Part shown: positions 20,426 through 29,136 of the stretch, in pieces
Position numbering within the stretch: the stretch's first letter is position 1
Layout of the letters: each line of letters begins with the position of its first letter
Assembly (NCBI GenBank): GCA_016709845.1
Contig: JADJMA010000007.1
Coordinates: 124,001 to 188,000 of the forward strand
Origin: Flammeovirgaceae bacterium
Lineage (GTDB): Bacteria > Bacteroidota > Bacteroidia > Cytophagales > Cyclobacteriaceae
Direction of reading: 5' to 3'
DNA: 64,000 bases
The notes under the pieces: model-generated
What the model was told of the DNA's origin: nothing
Seen by the model: the letters and a program-made list of their open reading frames with translations, nothing else
Databases searched by the model: none
Program-made: the position numbers and the translations under genes

Positions 20426-21703
20426 ATGACGTACGCGGAAACGCTAACCTATCTTTATCATAACCTCCCCATGTTTCAAAGGGTCGGTGCAGCGGCATAT
20501 AAAAAGGATTTAACTAATACTCTCCAACTGTGTGAGGTACTGGGCAATCCGCAGAGAAAATTTAAGAGCATACATATTGCCGGCACCAATGGCAAAGGAA
20601 GTACCTCTCACATGCTGGCGGCCATTCTTCAAACAGCAGGTTACAAAACCGGACTTTATACATCGCCACATCTTAAAGAGTTTACAGAACGAATTCGTGT
20701 AAATGGCAATGAAGTGTCGCAGGAATTTGTAGTCGATTTTGTAACGCGGATTAAACCTTCCATTGAATCCATAAAACCTTCCTTTTTTGAAATTACTGTG
20801 GCCATGGCTTTCGATTATTTTGCCAAAGCGCAAATTGATATTGCAGTAGTTGAAACAGGCATGGGTGGCCGGCTCGATTCTACGAATGTAATTCATCCCA
20901 TTCTTTCTATCATCACCAACATAAGTTGGGATCACATGGATTTATTGGGAGACACCCTTCCTAAAATTGCTTTTGAGAAAGCAGGAATCATTAAAGAAGC
21001 TGTTCCGGTAGTTGTAAGTGAGCGTCAGGATGAAGTGGCTCACGTGTTTACAGATAGAGCAAACGAAACCAAGAGCAAGATTACTTTTGCTTCGGATGTT
21101 TATAAGATCACAAGAACTTCGCGTGGGCATTATGATCTTGCGATGCACAATCAACCATCTATATCCTTAGAAACTGATCTGACGGGTGGCTATCAGGCTA
21201 AAAATATTCCAGGTGTGGTGTGTGGAGTAAATGAATTACTCTTAGGCGGATTCTCAATTTCAGAAAAGCACATTCAACAGGGATTAAAAAATACGAGTAC
21301 CCTTACGGGATTAAAAGGAAGATGGCAAACCATCGACACAAATCCATTGACAATTTGCGATACGGGTCATAACGAAGCGGGTATTAAAGAAATTCTGCAG
21401 CAAATCAAACTAATGGAATTCGATCAGCTGCATTGGGTATTAGGCATGGTAAAAGATAAAGACGTTTCAAAGGTTCTTACTCTATTGCCTAAAGAAGCTA
21501 AATATTATTTTTGTGAAGCTTCAATACCACGGGCTATGCCATCAAGCGAGCTGATGGAAAAAGCTTTACGCTTTGGCTTAGTTGGTAAGGATTGCAAAGA
21601 CGTAAATAATGCGCTTCGGGAAGCCAGAAAAGAGAGTAACTCCAATGATTTAATCTTTGTGGGAGGAAGTACATTTGTTGTAGCTGAAATTGAAAATCTG
21701 TGA
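20426..21703 (+). CDS. folC: Bifunctional folylpolyglutamate synthase / dihydrofolate synthase
   Basis: Adds glutamate to dihydropteroate and to folates in the cytoplasm. An intact 425-residue frame with the ATP loop IAGTNGKGSTSHMLAAIL near residue 50, YTSPHLKEFTERIRVNG, VETGMGGRLDSTNV, the metal/ATP stretch ISWDHMDLLGDTLPKIAFEK, and the C-terminal CDTGHNEAGIKEIL. The gene ends with TGA that overlaps the GTG start of trmB. A 118-base upstream gap contains TATAATTTCG near 20410 as a possible promoter. Confidence 0.93.
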   Translation: MTYAETLTYLYHNLPMFQRVGAAAYKKDLTNTLQLCEVLGNPQRKFKSIHIAGTNGKGSTSHMLAAILQTAGYKTGLYTSPHLKEFTERIRVNGNEVSQEFVVDFVTRIKPSIESIKPSFFEITVAMAFDYFAKAQIDIAVVETGMGGRLDSTNVIHPILSIITNISWDHMDLLGDTLPKIAFEKAGIIKEAVPVVVSERQDEVAHVFTDRANETKSKITFASDVYKITRTSRGHYDLAMHNQPSISLETDLTGGYQAKNIPGVVCGVNELLLGGFSISEKHIQQGLKNTSTLTGLKGRWQTIDTNPLTICDTGHNEAGIKEILQQIKLMEFDQLHWVLGMVKDKDVSKVLTLLPKEAKYYFCEASIPRAMPSSELMEKALRFGLVGKDCKDVNNALREARKESNSNDLIFVGGSTFVVAEIENL

Positions 21704-22358
21704 AAAGTAAACTAAAACGTTTTGAAATAATTTCTGGCCGCGATAACGTTATCGAGCCTGGTAAGGATAGGTTTCTAAACATTAAGGGCAAATGGAAGCA
21801 AGAATATTTTAAGAATAGTAATCCGTTGACAATAGAATTAGCCTGTGGTAGGGGAGAGTATACCGTAGGTATGGCGCGGATGTTTCCAGAGAGAAATTAT
21901 GTAGGCGTAGATAAAAAGGTGACCGCCTTTGGAAGGGTAGCACCTGGGCTGTGGAAGATAATCTGAATAATGCGGCTTTTCTTAGAACAGATATTTTATT
22001 CATCGAGAGTTTTTTTGAACTCAGTGAAGTGGATGAAGTTTGGCTAACTTTTCCTGATCCACGTCCGCGCAAGCGAGACAGTAAGCGCAGACTTTCAAGT
22101 ACCCGGTATCTCGACATGTATAAGAAATTATTGAAGCCGGATGGATACTTTAGATTTAAAACCGATAATACCGATTTATTCAATTTTACTTTGGAAGAAC
22201 TCGCCTACCGGAATGATATTGTGGATTATAAATACACGCACGATTTATATCAATCGGACCTAAGGGATGAGTGCCACGACATCAAAACCAAATACGAGGA
22301 GATGTTTGCAGCACAAGGTGAGAAAATAAAATATCTGCGATTGAGATTTACTCATTAA
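21700..22358 (+). CDS. trmB: tRNA (guanine-N7)-methyltransferase, frame-broken
   Basis: Methylates G46 in the variable loop of tRNA using SAM. About 218 residues. The start is GTG at 21700, overlapping the folC stop (GTGA), so the two are coupled. The SAM loop ELACGRGEYTVGMARMFPE stands near residue 50 and the family block LTFPDPRPRKRDSKRRL near 125, with FRFKTDNTDLF and the C-terminal KYEEMFAAQGEKIKYLRL. One break near 21915 is an A lost from AAAAA: restoring it gives VDKKGDRLWKG and continues straight to VEDNLNNAAFLRTDI. Confidence 0.92.
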
Positions 22359-22377
22359 ATAGCCGTAACTATTTGAA

Positions 22378-22959
22378 CTAATCAATCTCTAATTTTTCTA
22401 AAATTTCAGATAATTGTGAATAATCGTTTAGGCCCGGTTTCATCTCCGCATTGCCGGTAAGATTTAATCCCGCAATCGGGAACTTCAGGATTTGGTCAAG
22501 TGTATAGCGGCTTGATTCTAAATCGAGTAATATATCTGCCGAGTTAGCAATTTCTTTCAGGGTGTACATATCATGTTCATAATCTCCCGATAATTCGGTA
22601 ACAACAACATAGCGAACCTTAGCATTAGTTGCCTTAAGTTGGTCTTTGACTTTTGACCAGTTGGCTATTGAAATCGTTATGATTAATTCAAAATTATTAA
22701 ACGCATGAACTTCCGATACCAAATCACTGTCAATTTGTATCCAATCAACGCCATATTCATGCAATATCCCCGGAACTGCACCTGCCTTGAGTTCTATCAT
22801 GAATTGAGGCCCTGTTACCCAACTGGTTATCTCTGCAAAGGTTTTAGGATTAACGGATTCAATAGGGAACCCAAGCCAATCGACACCCATGCCTGCGCAA
22901 TATCGGGCATCACTCAGGTTGGTGATATTTCCGACTTTTACTTTCGTTTTTAATAACAT
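22378..22959 (-). CDS. TrpF-like beta/alpha-barrel protein without the usual catalytic Cys
   Basis: An intact 193-residue frame similar at its start to phosphoribosylanthranilate isomerase (LLKTKVKVGNITNLSDARYCAGMGVDWLGF). In true TrpF the first strand reads K-x-C-G-x-T with a catalytic Cys; here it is KVGNIT, so the Cys is absent. The C-terminal barrel (DILLDLESS, FPIAGLNLTGNAEMKPGLNDY) keeps the shape of the TrpF phosphate-binding end. No other trp genes are near. It is probably a barrel paralogue with another or lost activity, not a tryptophan enzyme. It is convergent with trmB. Confidence 0.6.
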   Translation of the reverse strand: MLLKTKVKVGNITNLSDARYCAGMGVDWLGFPIESVNPKTFAEITSWVTGPQFMIELKAGAVPGILHEYGVDWIQIDSDLVSEVHAFNNFELIITISIANWSKVKDQLKATNAKVRYVVVTELSGDYEHDMYTLKEIANSADILLDLESSRYTLDQILKFPIAGLNLTGNAEMKPGLNDYSQLSEILEKLEID

Positions 22960-23003
22960 GGCTCAAATATCAAAAAGAAAAAATAACTTTGAAATGAATT
23001 AAT

Positions 23004-23723
23004 GTGAGAATGCGAAGATATCGTGGTATTATATTAGTGATTGGAGTGTTGTTATCATGCTCATCCGAAGACCCGGTCAATCCTGATTTTGGATTAAATT
23101 TTTTTCCGTTACAAACGGGAATGAGCTGGATTTACCAGGTTGATGAGACTACGATTAATCAATCGCAGGAGACAAAACTTACCTATGAGCTTCGTGTTAC
23201 TATAACGGATTCGGTGCGCAATTCAAGTAATCAGGATGCTTATATCATTACCCGCGAAACCAGAACCTCGGCAGCAAACCCTTGGCAAACCTTGGATACC
23301 TGGTCAGCCAGAATTGAAAATAATCAGTTAATTCAAAGTGAAGGCAATGCCTCATTTGTGAAACTCATATTTCCGCCTTCTATGGGATTATCTTGGAATG
23401 GGAATCAATTCAATAATCTACCCAATAATGGAAACCTGTTTAATGGTAGTGAAAGTGAATCGTATCGGGTAACAACTTATGATCTTCTTTTTGGAAATGG
23501 AGCAACGGAGTATTTGAAAAGCCTTATGGTTGTTCAAAATAATTTCGTTGATGCTATTGTTGGGAAAGATCAGCGCCATGAAGTCTATGCTCGCGATATT
23601 GGTTTGGTTTATAAAGAAGTAACGCAACTGGAATATTGTACAACTCCCGATTGCTTAGGACAACAAAAGATTGACAAAGGAGTTATGTATGTGCAATCGC
23701 TGAAAGAATATGCATCGCGGTAA
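23004..23723 (+). CDS. Lipoprotein of unknown function
   Basis: A 239-residue exported protein. The signal RGIILVIGVLLSCSSEDP has a lipobox LLSC. The start is GTG at 23004 or ATG at 23010 (MRRYRG); both give the same mature protein. The body is beta-rich (GMSWIYQVDETTIN, TYELRVTITDSVRN, EVYARDIGLVYKEVTQLEYC) with two Cys near the C-terminus. It overlaps the start of the subtilase by 14 bases, so the two are coupled and it may travel with that protease. I do not recognise a named family. Confidence 0.65.
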   Translation: MRMRRYRGIILVIGVLLSCSSEDPVNPDFGLNFFPLQTGMSWIYQVDETTINQSQETKLTYELRVTITDSVRNSSNQDAYIITRETRTSAANPWQTLDTWSARIENNQLIQSEGNASFVKLIFPPSMGLSWNGNQFNNLPNNGNLFNGSESESYRVTTYDLLFGNGATEYLKSLMVVQNNFVDAIVGKDQRHEVYARDIGLVYKEVTQLEYCTTPDCLGQQKIDKGVMYVQSLKEYASR

Positions 23724-25317
23724 GTTGATTCTCTTTTACCTTTTTTTATCCTGGGGTACACAGGCGCAAAGCAATCGCTATTTTGTTTTTTTTAAGGATA
23801 AGGTGGGAACGCCTTTTTCAATTTCTGATCCAACGCAGTTTTTAAGTATTCGAAGTATTGACCGGAGACAAAAGCAAGGTATTTCGATAACTGAAGAAGA
23901 CTTACCGGTCAATCCAGGTTATGTATCTCAAGTAAAAATAACCGGAGCCAAAACTTTTTTTACCTCCCGGTGGTGGAATGGTGTGTTGGTTGAAGGAGAC
24001 CCTGCAACACTGGCTACCGTAAATGCACTTCCATTTGTAAAAGAATCCGTACTGGTGGCACCAGGTGCAAAATTAGTAGGTGGGAGGACTTCAAAGGTAA
24101 AACAACGTAAAACCTCAACGGCTGATCAACCGGCAAATCAATTTCAGTTGCAGCAGCTGGGTCTGGATGTTATGCAAGAAGCGGGGTATAGGGGAGAAGG
24201 TGTTTTTATAGCGGTGTTTGACAGCGGTTTTGAAGGAGTGAATGTAAGTACACCTTTTGCCGACTTATTTTTAGAAAACAGAATTAATCAAACTAAGAAT
24301 TTTGTTACCAACGAATCAACTGTTTTCGGATATGATGATCATGGAAGCGAAGTGTTATCCATCATGGCTGCTCATCAACCTGATTCGTATTTTGGTGGTG
24401 CTTATAAAGCGAACTACTTTTTATATCTCACAGAAGATGTTTCGAGTGAATACCGTATTGAGGAATATAACTGGACGTTTGCTGCTGAGAGAGCCGATAG
24501 CGCTGGGGTAGATGTTATCAATTCCTCACTCGGATACACAGAGTTTGATGATCCTTCCATGGATTACCAAACTACGGATTTGAACGGAACTACAGCCGTT
24601 GTAACACAAGCTGCTCGAAAGGCTATTGATAAAGGAATGCTTGTTGTTACAAGTGCTGGCAATGAAGGATCGTCCTCGTGGAAATTTACTACTCCTCCGG
24701 CTGACGCGGAAGGAATACTTGCTGTTGGATCGGTAACGAGCAGCGGAACATTAAGTGGATTCAGTTCAAAAGGACCTACGGCTGATAATCGAATTAAACC
24801 CGATGTGGTTGCGCTTGGCTCTGGAGCCAGTGTAATTAAAGCCAGCGGTTCAATTGGCACAACCAGTGGCACCTCGGTGTCGAGTCCATTGGTAGCAAGT
24901 CTGGCTGCTGGCGTATTGCAGGCCTATCCGTACTTAACGGTAAATGAAATTTATGATGCCATCGTTAATACAGCTTCGCAGGCAAAAACACCGGATAATT
25001 TGTTTGGGTATGGTATTCCTAATTTTAAAGCAATTAAAAATTATATTGATAGTTTGCAGGATACTCCACTGATTTCTGTATTCCCAAATCCGGTAACAGG
25101 ATCGACTTTCAGTATTGCCTTAAAGGAACTGGATGTTGATCCGGTGCAAATTACTATTTACGATTCGCGCGGCAGCAAAGTAGCGGAGTCCAGCGTACAA
25201 ATAAATTGGTTAAATAATCCATTCCAATATGATGTTTCCCTTTTTGCTTCGGGGTTGTATTATGTTAAGGTTCAATCTGGGAATACCGTATCGACTGTTA
25301 AGATTGCTAAGTTATAA
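23710..25317 (+). CDS. Subtilisin-like serine protease (S8) secreted by type IX system
   Basis: Exported protease of 535 residues. Signal LILFYLFLSWGTQAQ, a propeptide-like region, then the catalytic triad: FIAVFDSGFEGV (Asp), YDDHGSEVLSIMAA (His) and GTSVSSPLVASLAAG (Ser). The C-terminus ISVFPNPVTGSTFSI ... GLYYVKVQSGNTVSTVKIAKL is a type A sorting domain of the type IX secretion system, which gliding and non-gliding Bacteroidota use to export enzymes across the outer membrane. It starts inside the upstream lipoprotein gene. The target protein is unknown. Confidence 0.92.
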   Translation: MHRGKLILFYLFLSWGTQAQSNRYFVFFKDKVGTPFSISDPTQFLSIRSIDRRQKQGISITEEDLPVNPGYVSQVKITGAKTFFTSRWWNGVLVEGDPATLATVNALPFVKESVLVAPGAKLVGGRTSKVKQRKTSTADQPANQFQLQQLGLDVMQEAGYRGEGVFIAVFDSGFEGVNVSTPFADLFLENRINQTKNFVTNESTVFGYDDHGSEVLSIMAAHQPDSYFGGAYKANYFLYLTEDVSSEYRIEEYNWTFAAERADSAGVDVINSSLGYTEFDDPSMDYQTTDLNGTTAVVTQAARKAIDKGMLVVTSAGNEGSSSWKFTTPPADAEGILAVGSVTSSGTLSGFSSKGPTADNRIKPDVVALGSGASVIKASGSIGTTSGTSVSSPLVASLAAGVLQAYPYLTVNEIYDAIVNTASQAKTPDNLFGYGIPNFKAIKNYIDSLQDTPLISVFPNPVTGSTFSIALKELDVDPVQITIYDSRGSKVAESSVQINWLNNPFQYDVSLFASGLYYVKVQSGNTVSTVKIAKL

Positions 25318-25345
25318 TTGGTCTTAGGATTCAGGTAAACCTGCT

Positions 25346-25353
25346 TATCTTTG
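25346..25353 (+). promoter_or_regulatory. -7 element before rpe
   Basis: TATCTTTG fits TAnnTTTG and lies 40 bases before the rpe ATG. A TTG at 25318-25320 is too far for a standard -33 element, so only the -7 part is supported. Confidence 0.4.
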
Positions 25354-25392
25354 CAGGAGAAATTAAAACATACCTCAATAAATTTATCGTCC

Positions 25393-26048
25393 ATGGAAAT
25401 TATTATTGCTCCTTCTATCCTTGCCGCAGATTTTGCTAATCTTCAACAGGAGGTAGGCATGATAAACGAAAGCGAAGCGGATTGGATCCACGTAGATGTA
25501 ATGGATGGAGTTTTTGTGCCCAATATTTCTTTTGGGATGCCAGTGATAAAGGCTATAAAGAAACATGCCAAGAAGCCTTTGGACGTTCACTTAATGATTG
25601 TTCAACCAGAACGATATGTAGAAGTTTTTCATGAGGTGGGTGCAGATATTTTAACTGTTCATGTAGAAGCAAGCACGCATTTACATCGTACTATTCAGCA
25701 AATAAAGGCTACAGGCATGAAGGCCGGGGTAGCAATCAATCCGCATACTCCCGTTTCCTTATTACAGGACATAATCGCAGATATTGATTTGGTTTGTATG
25801 ATGTCGGTTAATCCTGGATTTGGTGGCCAGAAATTTATTGAACACACATACAAAAAGTTTCTGAATTAAAGCAGTTGATCTCAGCTACTCATTCGAAAGC
25901 ATTAATTGAAATTGATGGTGGAGTTAATCAGGAAAATACAAAACCTTTGATACAGGCAGGAGCAGGTGTTTTAGTAGCGGGTAATTTTGTTTTTTCGGCA
26001 CCTAACCCTAAAGAGGTAATTCAACGTTTAAAGAGTATCTCAAAATAA
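25393..26048 (+). CDS. rpe: Ribulose-phosphate 3-epimerase, frame-broken
   Basis: Interconverts ribulose-5-phosphate and xylulose-5-phosphate in the pentose phosphate pathway. About 218 residues. ATG at 25393 gives MEIIIAPSILAADFANLQQE, the family start. Metal and phosphate motifs are WIHVDVMDGVFVPNISFG and MSVNPGFGGQKFIEHTYKK, then after a break near 25860 (an A lost from AAAAA) VSELKQLIS ... IEIDGGVNQENTKPLIQAGA. The repaired sequence is complete to TAA at 26046-26048, so this is a working gene damaged in the read. Confidence 0.92.
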
Positions 26049-26089
26049 ACTCTGGCGTGAAGTTTGGTCTTAATCATGAAAGTTCGTCT

Positions 26090-26662
26090 ATGAGATTTCC
26101 ACTTCTGATTTTATCACTTCTTATACTATCCTCCTGCGCGCGCCAGGTAAGCCGTATTGATCCGAGTCAGCAAATTGATTTAAGTGGCCGATGGAATGAT
26201 TCTGACTCCCGCCAGGTAGCAGAAAAAATGACTTCTGAACTTTTGAATAGCACTACCTTTAAAGAATACGCAAGTGCTCTCGGTAAAAAGCCAGCTATTA
26301 TTGTGGGGCAGATCAGTAATCGAACCAGTGAGCATATTGATGCCAACAATTACATTAAAAAGTTTGAAGTCTCTATTTTCAACTCAGGCCTTGCCGATTT
26401 AGTTGAGTCCGAAGAGTTTCGGGACAAACTAAGGTTAGAGCGCGCCCAGCAACAAGACTTTGCCGATCCGGCCACTATGGCTCAATGGGGAAAAGAACTC
26501 GGAGCAAACCTGATGCTTTTCGGAGAGATGACCTCAGAGACAGATACCGCAAATAAAAGCCGGATAGTGAATTATGTGACAACCTTATTCCTTACCGATA
26601 TGGAAACCAACAAGCGGATTTGGTACGGCCAACACGAAATAAAGAAGTACATAAAAAATTGA
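26090..26662 (+). CDS. LpoB-like lipoprotein (penicillin-binding-protein activator family)
   Basis: A 190-residue lipoprotein (MRFPLLILSLLILSSCARQ). Start at 26090 rather than the GTG at 26057, because it gives the signal directly. The body has the LpoB/COG3417 pattern: RWNDSDSRQVAEKMTSELL, KPAIIVGQISNRTSEHID, EVSIFNSGLADLVES and a C-terminal KRIWYGQHEIKKY. In enterobacteria LpoB activates PBP1b, but in Bacteroidota the partner is unproven. It is followed 17 bases later by a COG3014-type gene, a known companion of lpoB in other bacteria, so the two probably work on the same envelope process. Confidence 0.75.
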   Translation: MRFPLLILSLLILSSCARQVSRIDPSQQIDLSGRWNDSDSRQVAEKMTSELLNSTTFKEYASALGKKPAIIVGQISNRTSEHIDANNYIKKFEVSIFNSGLADLVESEEFRDKLRLERAQQQDFADPATMAQWGKELGANLMLFGEMTSETDTANKSRIVNYVTTLFLTDMETNKRIWYGQHEIKKYIKN

Positions 26663-26679
26663 CATTACTTAGATTTTGA

Positions 26680-27878
26680 ATGCCCATGAATCAGCCCAGG
26701 ATTCAATATTTAAAATTTAAGATTCTTTTCTTAACAGGGCTACTCAGTTCCTGTGCCACCTATTACCAAGCCAACCATACATTTAATGAGGAGTTTGAAA
26801 GTGGTAATTTGAACAGTGCGCTGTCTGAGCTTCAAGCCAAATCATCGGAAGCTACCGGCAGGCGAGAATTTTTATTTGATGTAAATAACGGCTTGGTGCT
26901 TTCCATGTTAGGACGCTATGAAGAAAGCAATGAGTACTTTGAAAAGGCTTTCCTTTTTGGTGAAGACTACCGCAAAAACTATCTTAATGAAGCAGCCTCG
27001 TACCTCTCCAATCCCATGATCACTACTTACCGGGGAGAAGATCATGAACATTTAATGTTGCTGTATTATAAGGCGATAAATTATCTTACGCTTGGCAAGC
27101 CCGAATCTGCATTGGTAGAATGCCGCAGGCTCAATATCCGACTGCAACAACTAAGCGATCGCTACGAAAATGAGAATAAGTTTAAACGCGATGCTTTTGT
27201 ACACGTGCTGATGGGAGTGATCTACGATTCGGATCATGATTATAATAATGCATTTATTGCCTATCGCAATGCGCTTCAAATTTATCAAGATGATTATCAG
27301 CGGTTGTTTCAACTTGATGTTCCCGATCAACTTAAATTAGATATTCTCAGGACGGCCTGGCTTATAATGAGAAAGATAAAAACGGCCTGGCCAGCCTTGA
27401 ATTATTTAGGGTTGCTTTACCAAGGTATGTGGAAAGGCCAACGTATTATATTGGTGCTACTTTAAGTTGCGTGGATTCTGACTTTGAGTTACAACTACTC
27501 GAGGATGTAAACAAAATTGCATTTAAAGGTTTAGATCAGCGCATGGATCTTGAACTTAGCAAGGCACTCATTCGCGTAGCATTAAAGAAGGTAGCTGAGT
27601 ACCAGGTAAAGCAAGAAGATAAGACCCTTGGCTCTGTATTGGGATTGATTAACGCTATAACCGAAAAAGCAGATACCCGCAACTGGCAGACTTTGCCCCA
27701 TAGTATTTATTATGTGCGGGTTCCTTTACAGACAGGGCAAAACAAGATCACATTACACCTCGCAGGACCAGGAGGAGATTCCCATAGCCAGGAGTTTAAT
27801 TATGAGATAAAGAAGGGGCAGGTACTATTTCACACGTTTAGTTCGTTAGAAAGTGGGTACCCTAATTATGGGTATTGA
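26680..27878 (+). CDS. COG3014-type TPR lipoprotein, frame-broken
   Basis: About 400 residues, exported as a lipoprotein (KILFLTGLLSSCATYYQAN). The N-terminal two thirds carry TPR-like helix pairs (GRYEESNEYFEKAFLFGEDY, HLMLLYYKAINYLTLGKPES). A single break near 27357 separates DILRTAW from AYNEKDKNGLASLELFRVAL, after which the protein runs on through ERPTYYIGATLSCV to QSQEF-like C-terminus ending SGYPNYGY. The family is found beside LpoB-like lipoproteins, and here it directly follows one. No enzymatic motif is seen; it probably takes part in cell-envelope assembly. Confidence 0.7.
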
Positions 27879-27941
27879 TCGGGCAGCCCAATTTTACCTT
27901 CCGCTTCTGCCTGTTATCTTTAGGGTTTAATCGAATCTGAC

Positions 27942-28976
27942 CTGAAATCCAGACTATCCATACTTGCGTTATTGATTACGGGAGCATTGCTGCTTCCGCT
28001 TATAGCACTTGGTCAGGATGATAAAAAGCCAACGTTTCCTTTAGAAACTATATATGCCGAGCGGAAGAAGAATCCAACGCGTAAAGTGCTTCAGCATTTT
28101 AAGTTGAGTTTTAGTACTGGGGTTGGCCGAACTTATATGAATCATAAGCTCGATAATTATGGTGTATTTCAGAGTAATGGAAATGCCCCACGGATTTTTC
28201 CAGTAGGCACGGCTACTGATCCACAATATTCTAATTGGATAAATAAAGTTATAGCCGATCCTTTATCGGCACAGCCAGATAGCTTTTTAGTAAGTGGTGA
28301 TACTGCCAAACTTGGGTTTAAAGGGAAAGGATTTAGTATTCCTTTCAATCTTACACTTCAATATGAATTTCTAAAACGCTTTCGCCTGGGTGGCGGATAT
28401 TCTTATGAACCTTTGTTCCTGGGTCAGTTTAAACCAACCTATTTTAAGAGTAAAATCGAAGAGTTCAAACCTTCTGATCCCAATGGTTGGATGCGCAAAT
28501 TTTATGGTACCGCAGGAGTCTCCTTCTATCGCATCGATAATTTTCTATTTACAGGCGACCTTCAGATCGGAAACTTTAAACCCGGCAAAAATTTTGACTC
28601 TGATCTTATCATTAAAAAAGGTTTGTATTACAATTTAGGCGTTACGGTAGATTATGAGCTATCAGAAAATCTTCGGGCATTTGCCAGACCATCGTATGAC
28701 TTCAAAAGATATACACTAAGTATACCGGGCAGCGCTCCCATTGTTCATAAAATGAATGCCGCTTATCTTCAGTTCGGTTTAACCTATTCATTACCTGAGC
28801 TTCCACGCTGCTACCTGAAAGATTGCCACATTCAGATCAACCATGCCCATGGCAACAAAGAGTACAGGAGTAGGAGGCATCCATTCTTCAAAAAACAGAA
28901 CCCAGGCTATGGAGAAAACTACCCAACCCTTATAAAATATAAGGGCAAAAATAAGCGCAAGCTAAACCCCTATTAA
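27942..28976 (+). CDS. Outer-membrane beta-barrel-like protein, unknown function
   Basis: About 344 residues. The good frame starts before the first accepted start codon (TTG at 27972): reading from CTG at 27942 gives LKSRLSILALLITGALLLPL then IALGQ, a convincing signal peptide, so the real start is probably an ATG at 27942 misread as CTG. The body is beta-rich (FKLSFSTGVGRTYMNHKL, FSIPFNLTLQYEF, LGGGYSYEPLFLGQF) and the end RHPFFKKQNPGYGENYP is basic. No known family. It follows the lipoprotein pair after 63 bases. Confidence 0.6.
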   Translation: MKSRLSILALLITGALLLPLIALGQDDKKPTFPLETIYAERKKNPTRKVLQHFKLSFSTGVGRTYMNHKLDNYGVFQSNGNAPRIFPVGTATDPQYSNWINKVIADPLSAQPDSFLVSGDTAKLGFKGKGFSIPFNLTLQYEFLKRFRLGGGYSYEPLFLGQFKPTYFKSKIEEFKPSDPNGWMRKFYGTAGVSFYRIDNFLFTGDLQIGNFKPGKNFDSDLIIKKGLYYNLGVTVDYELSENLRAFARPSYDFKRYTLSIPGSAPIVHKMNAAYLQFGLTYSLPELPRCYLKDCHIQINHAHGNKEYRSRRHPFFKKQNPGYGENYPTLIKYKGKNKRKLNPY

Positions 28977-29136
28977 GGCGCTTCTCCTCCCTTGAACTTG
29001 ACTAAAACATTACTTAAAAATCATCCTTTTTAGGAGCAAATTTCTCAACTATAATTGGCTAATTTTCTCTACCTTGCGACCTTATTTTTAGAGCTATTAA
29101 AGGAGCTCCATGACTCAAATTAACCCTAGTTAAAAA

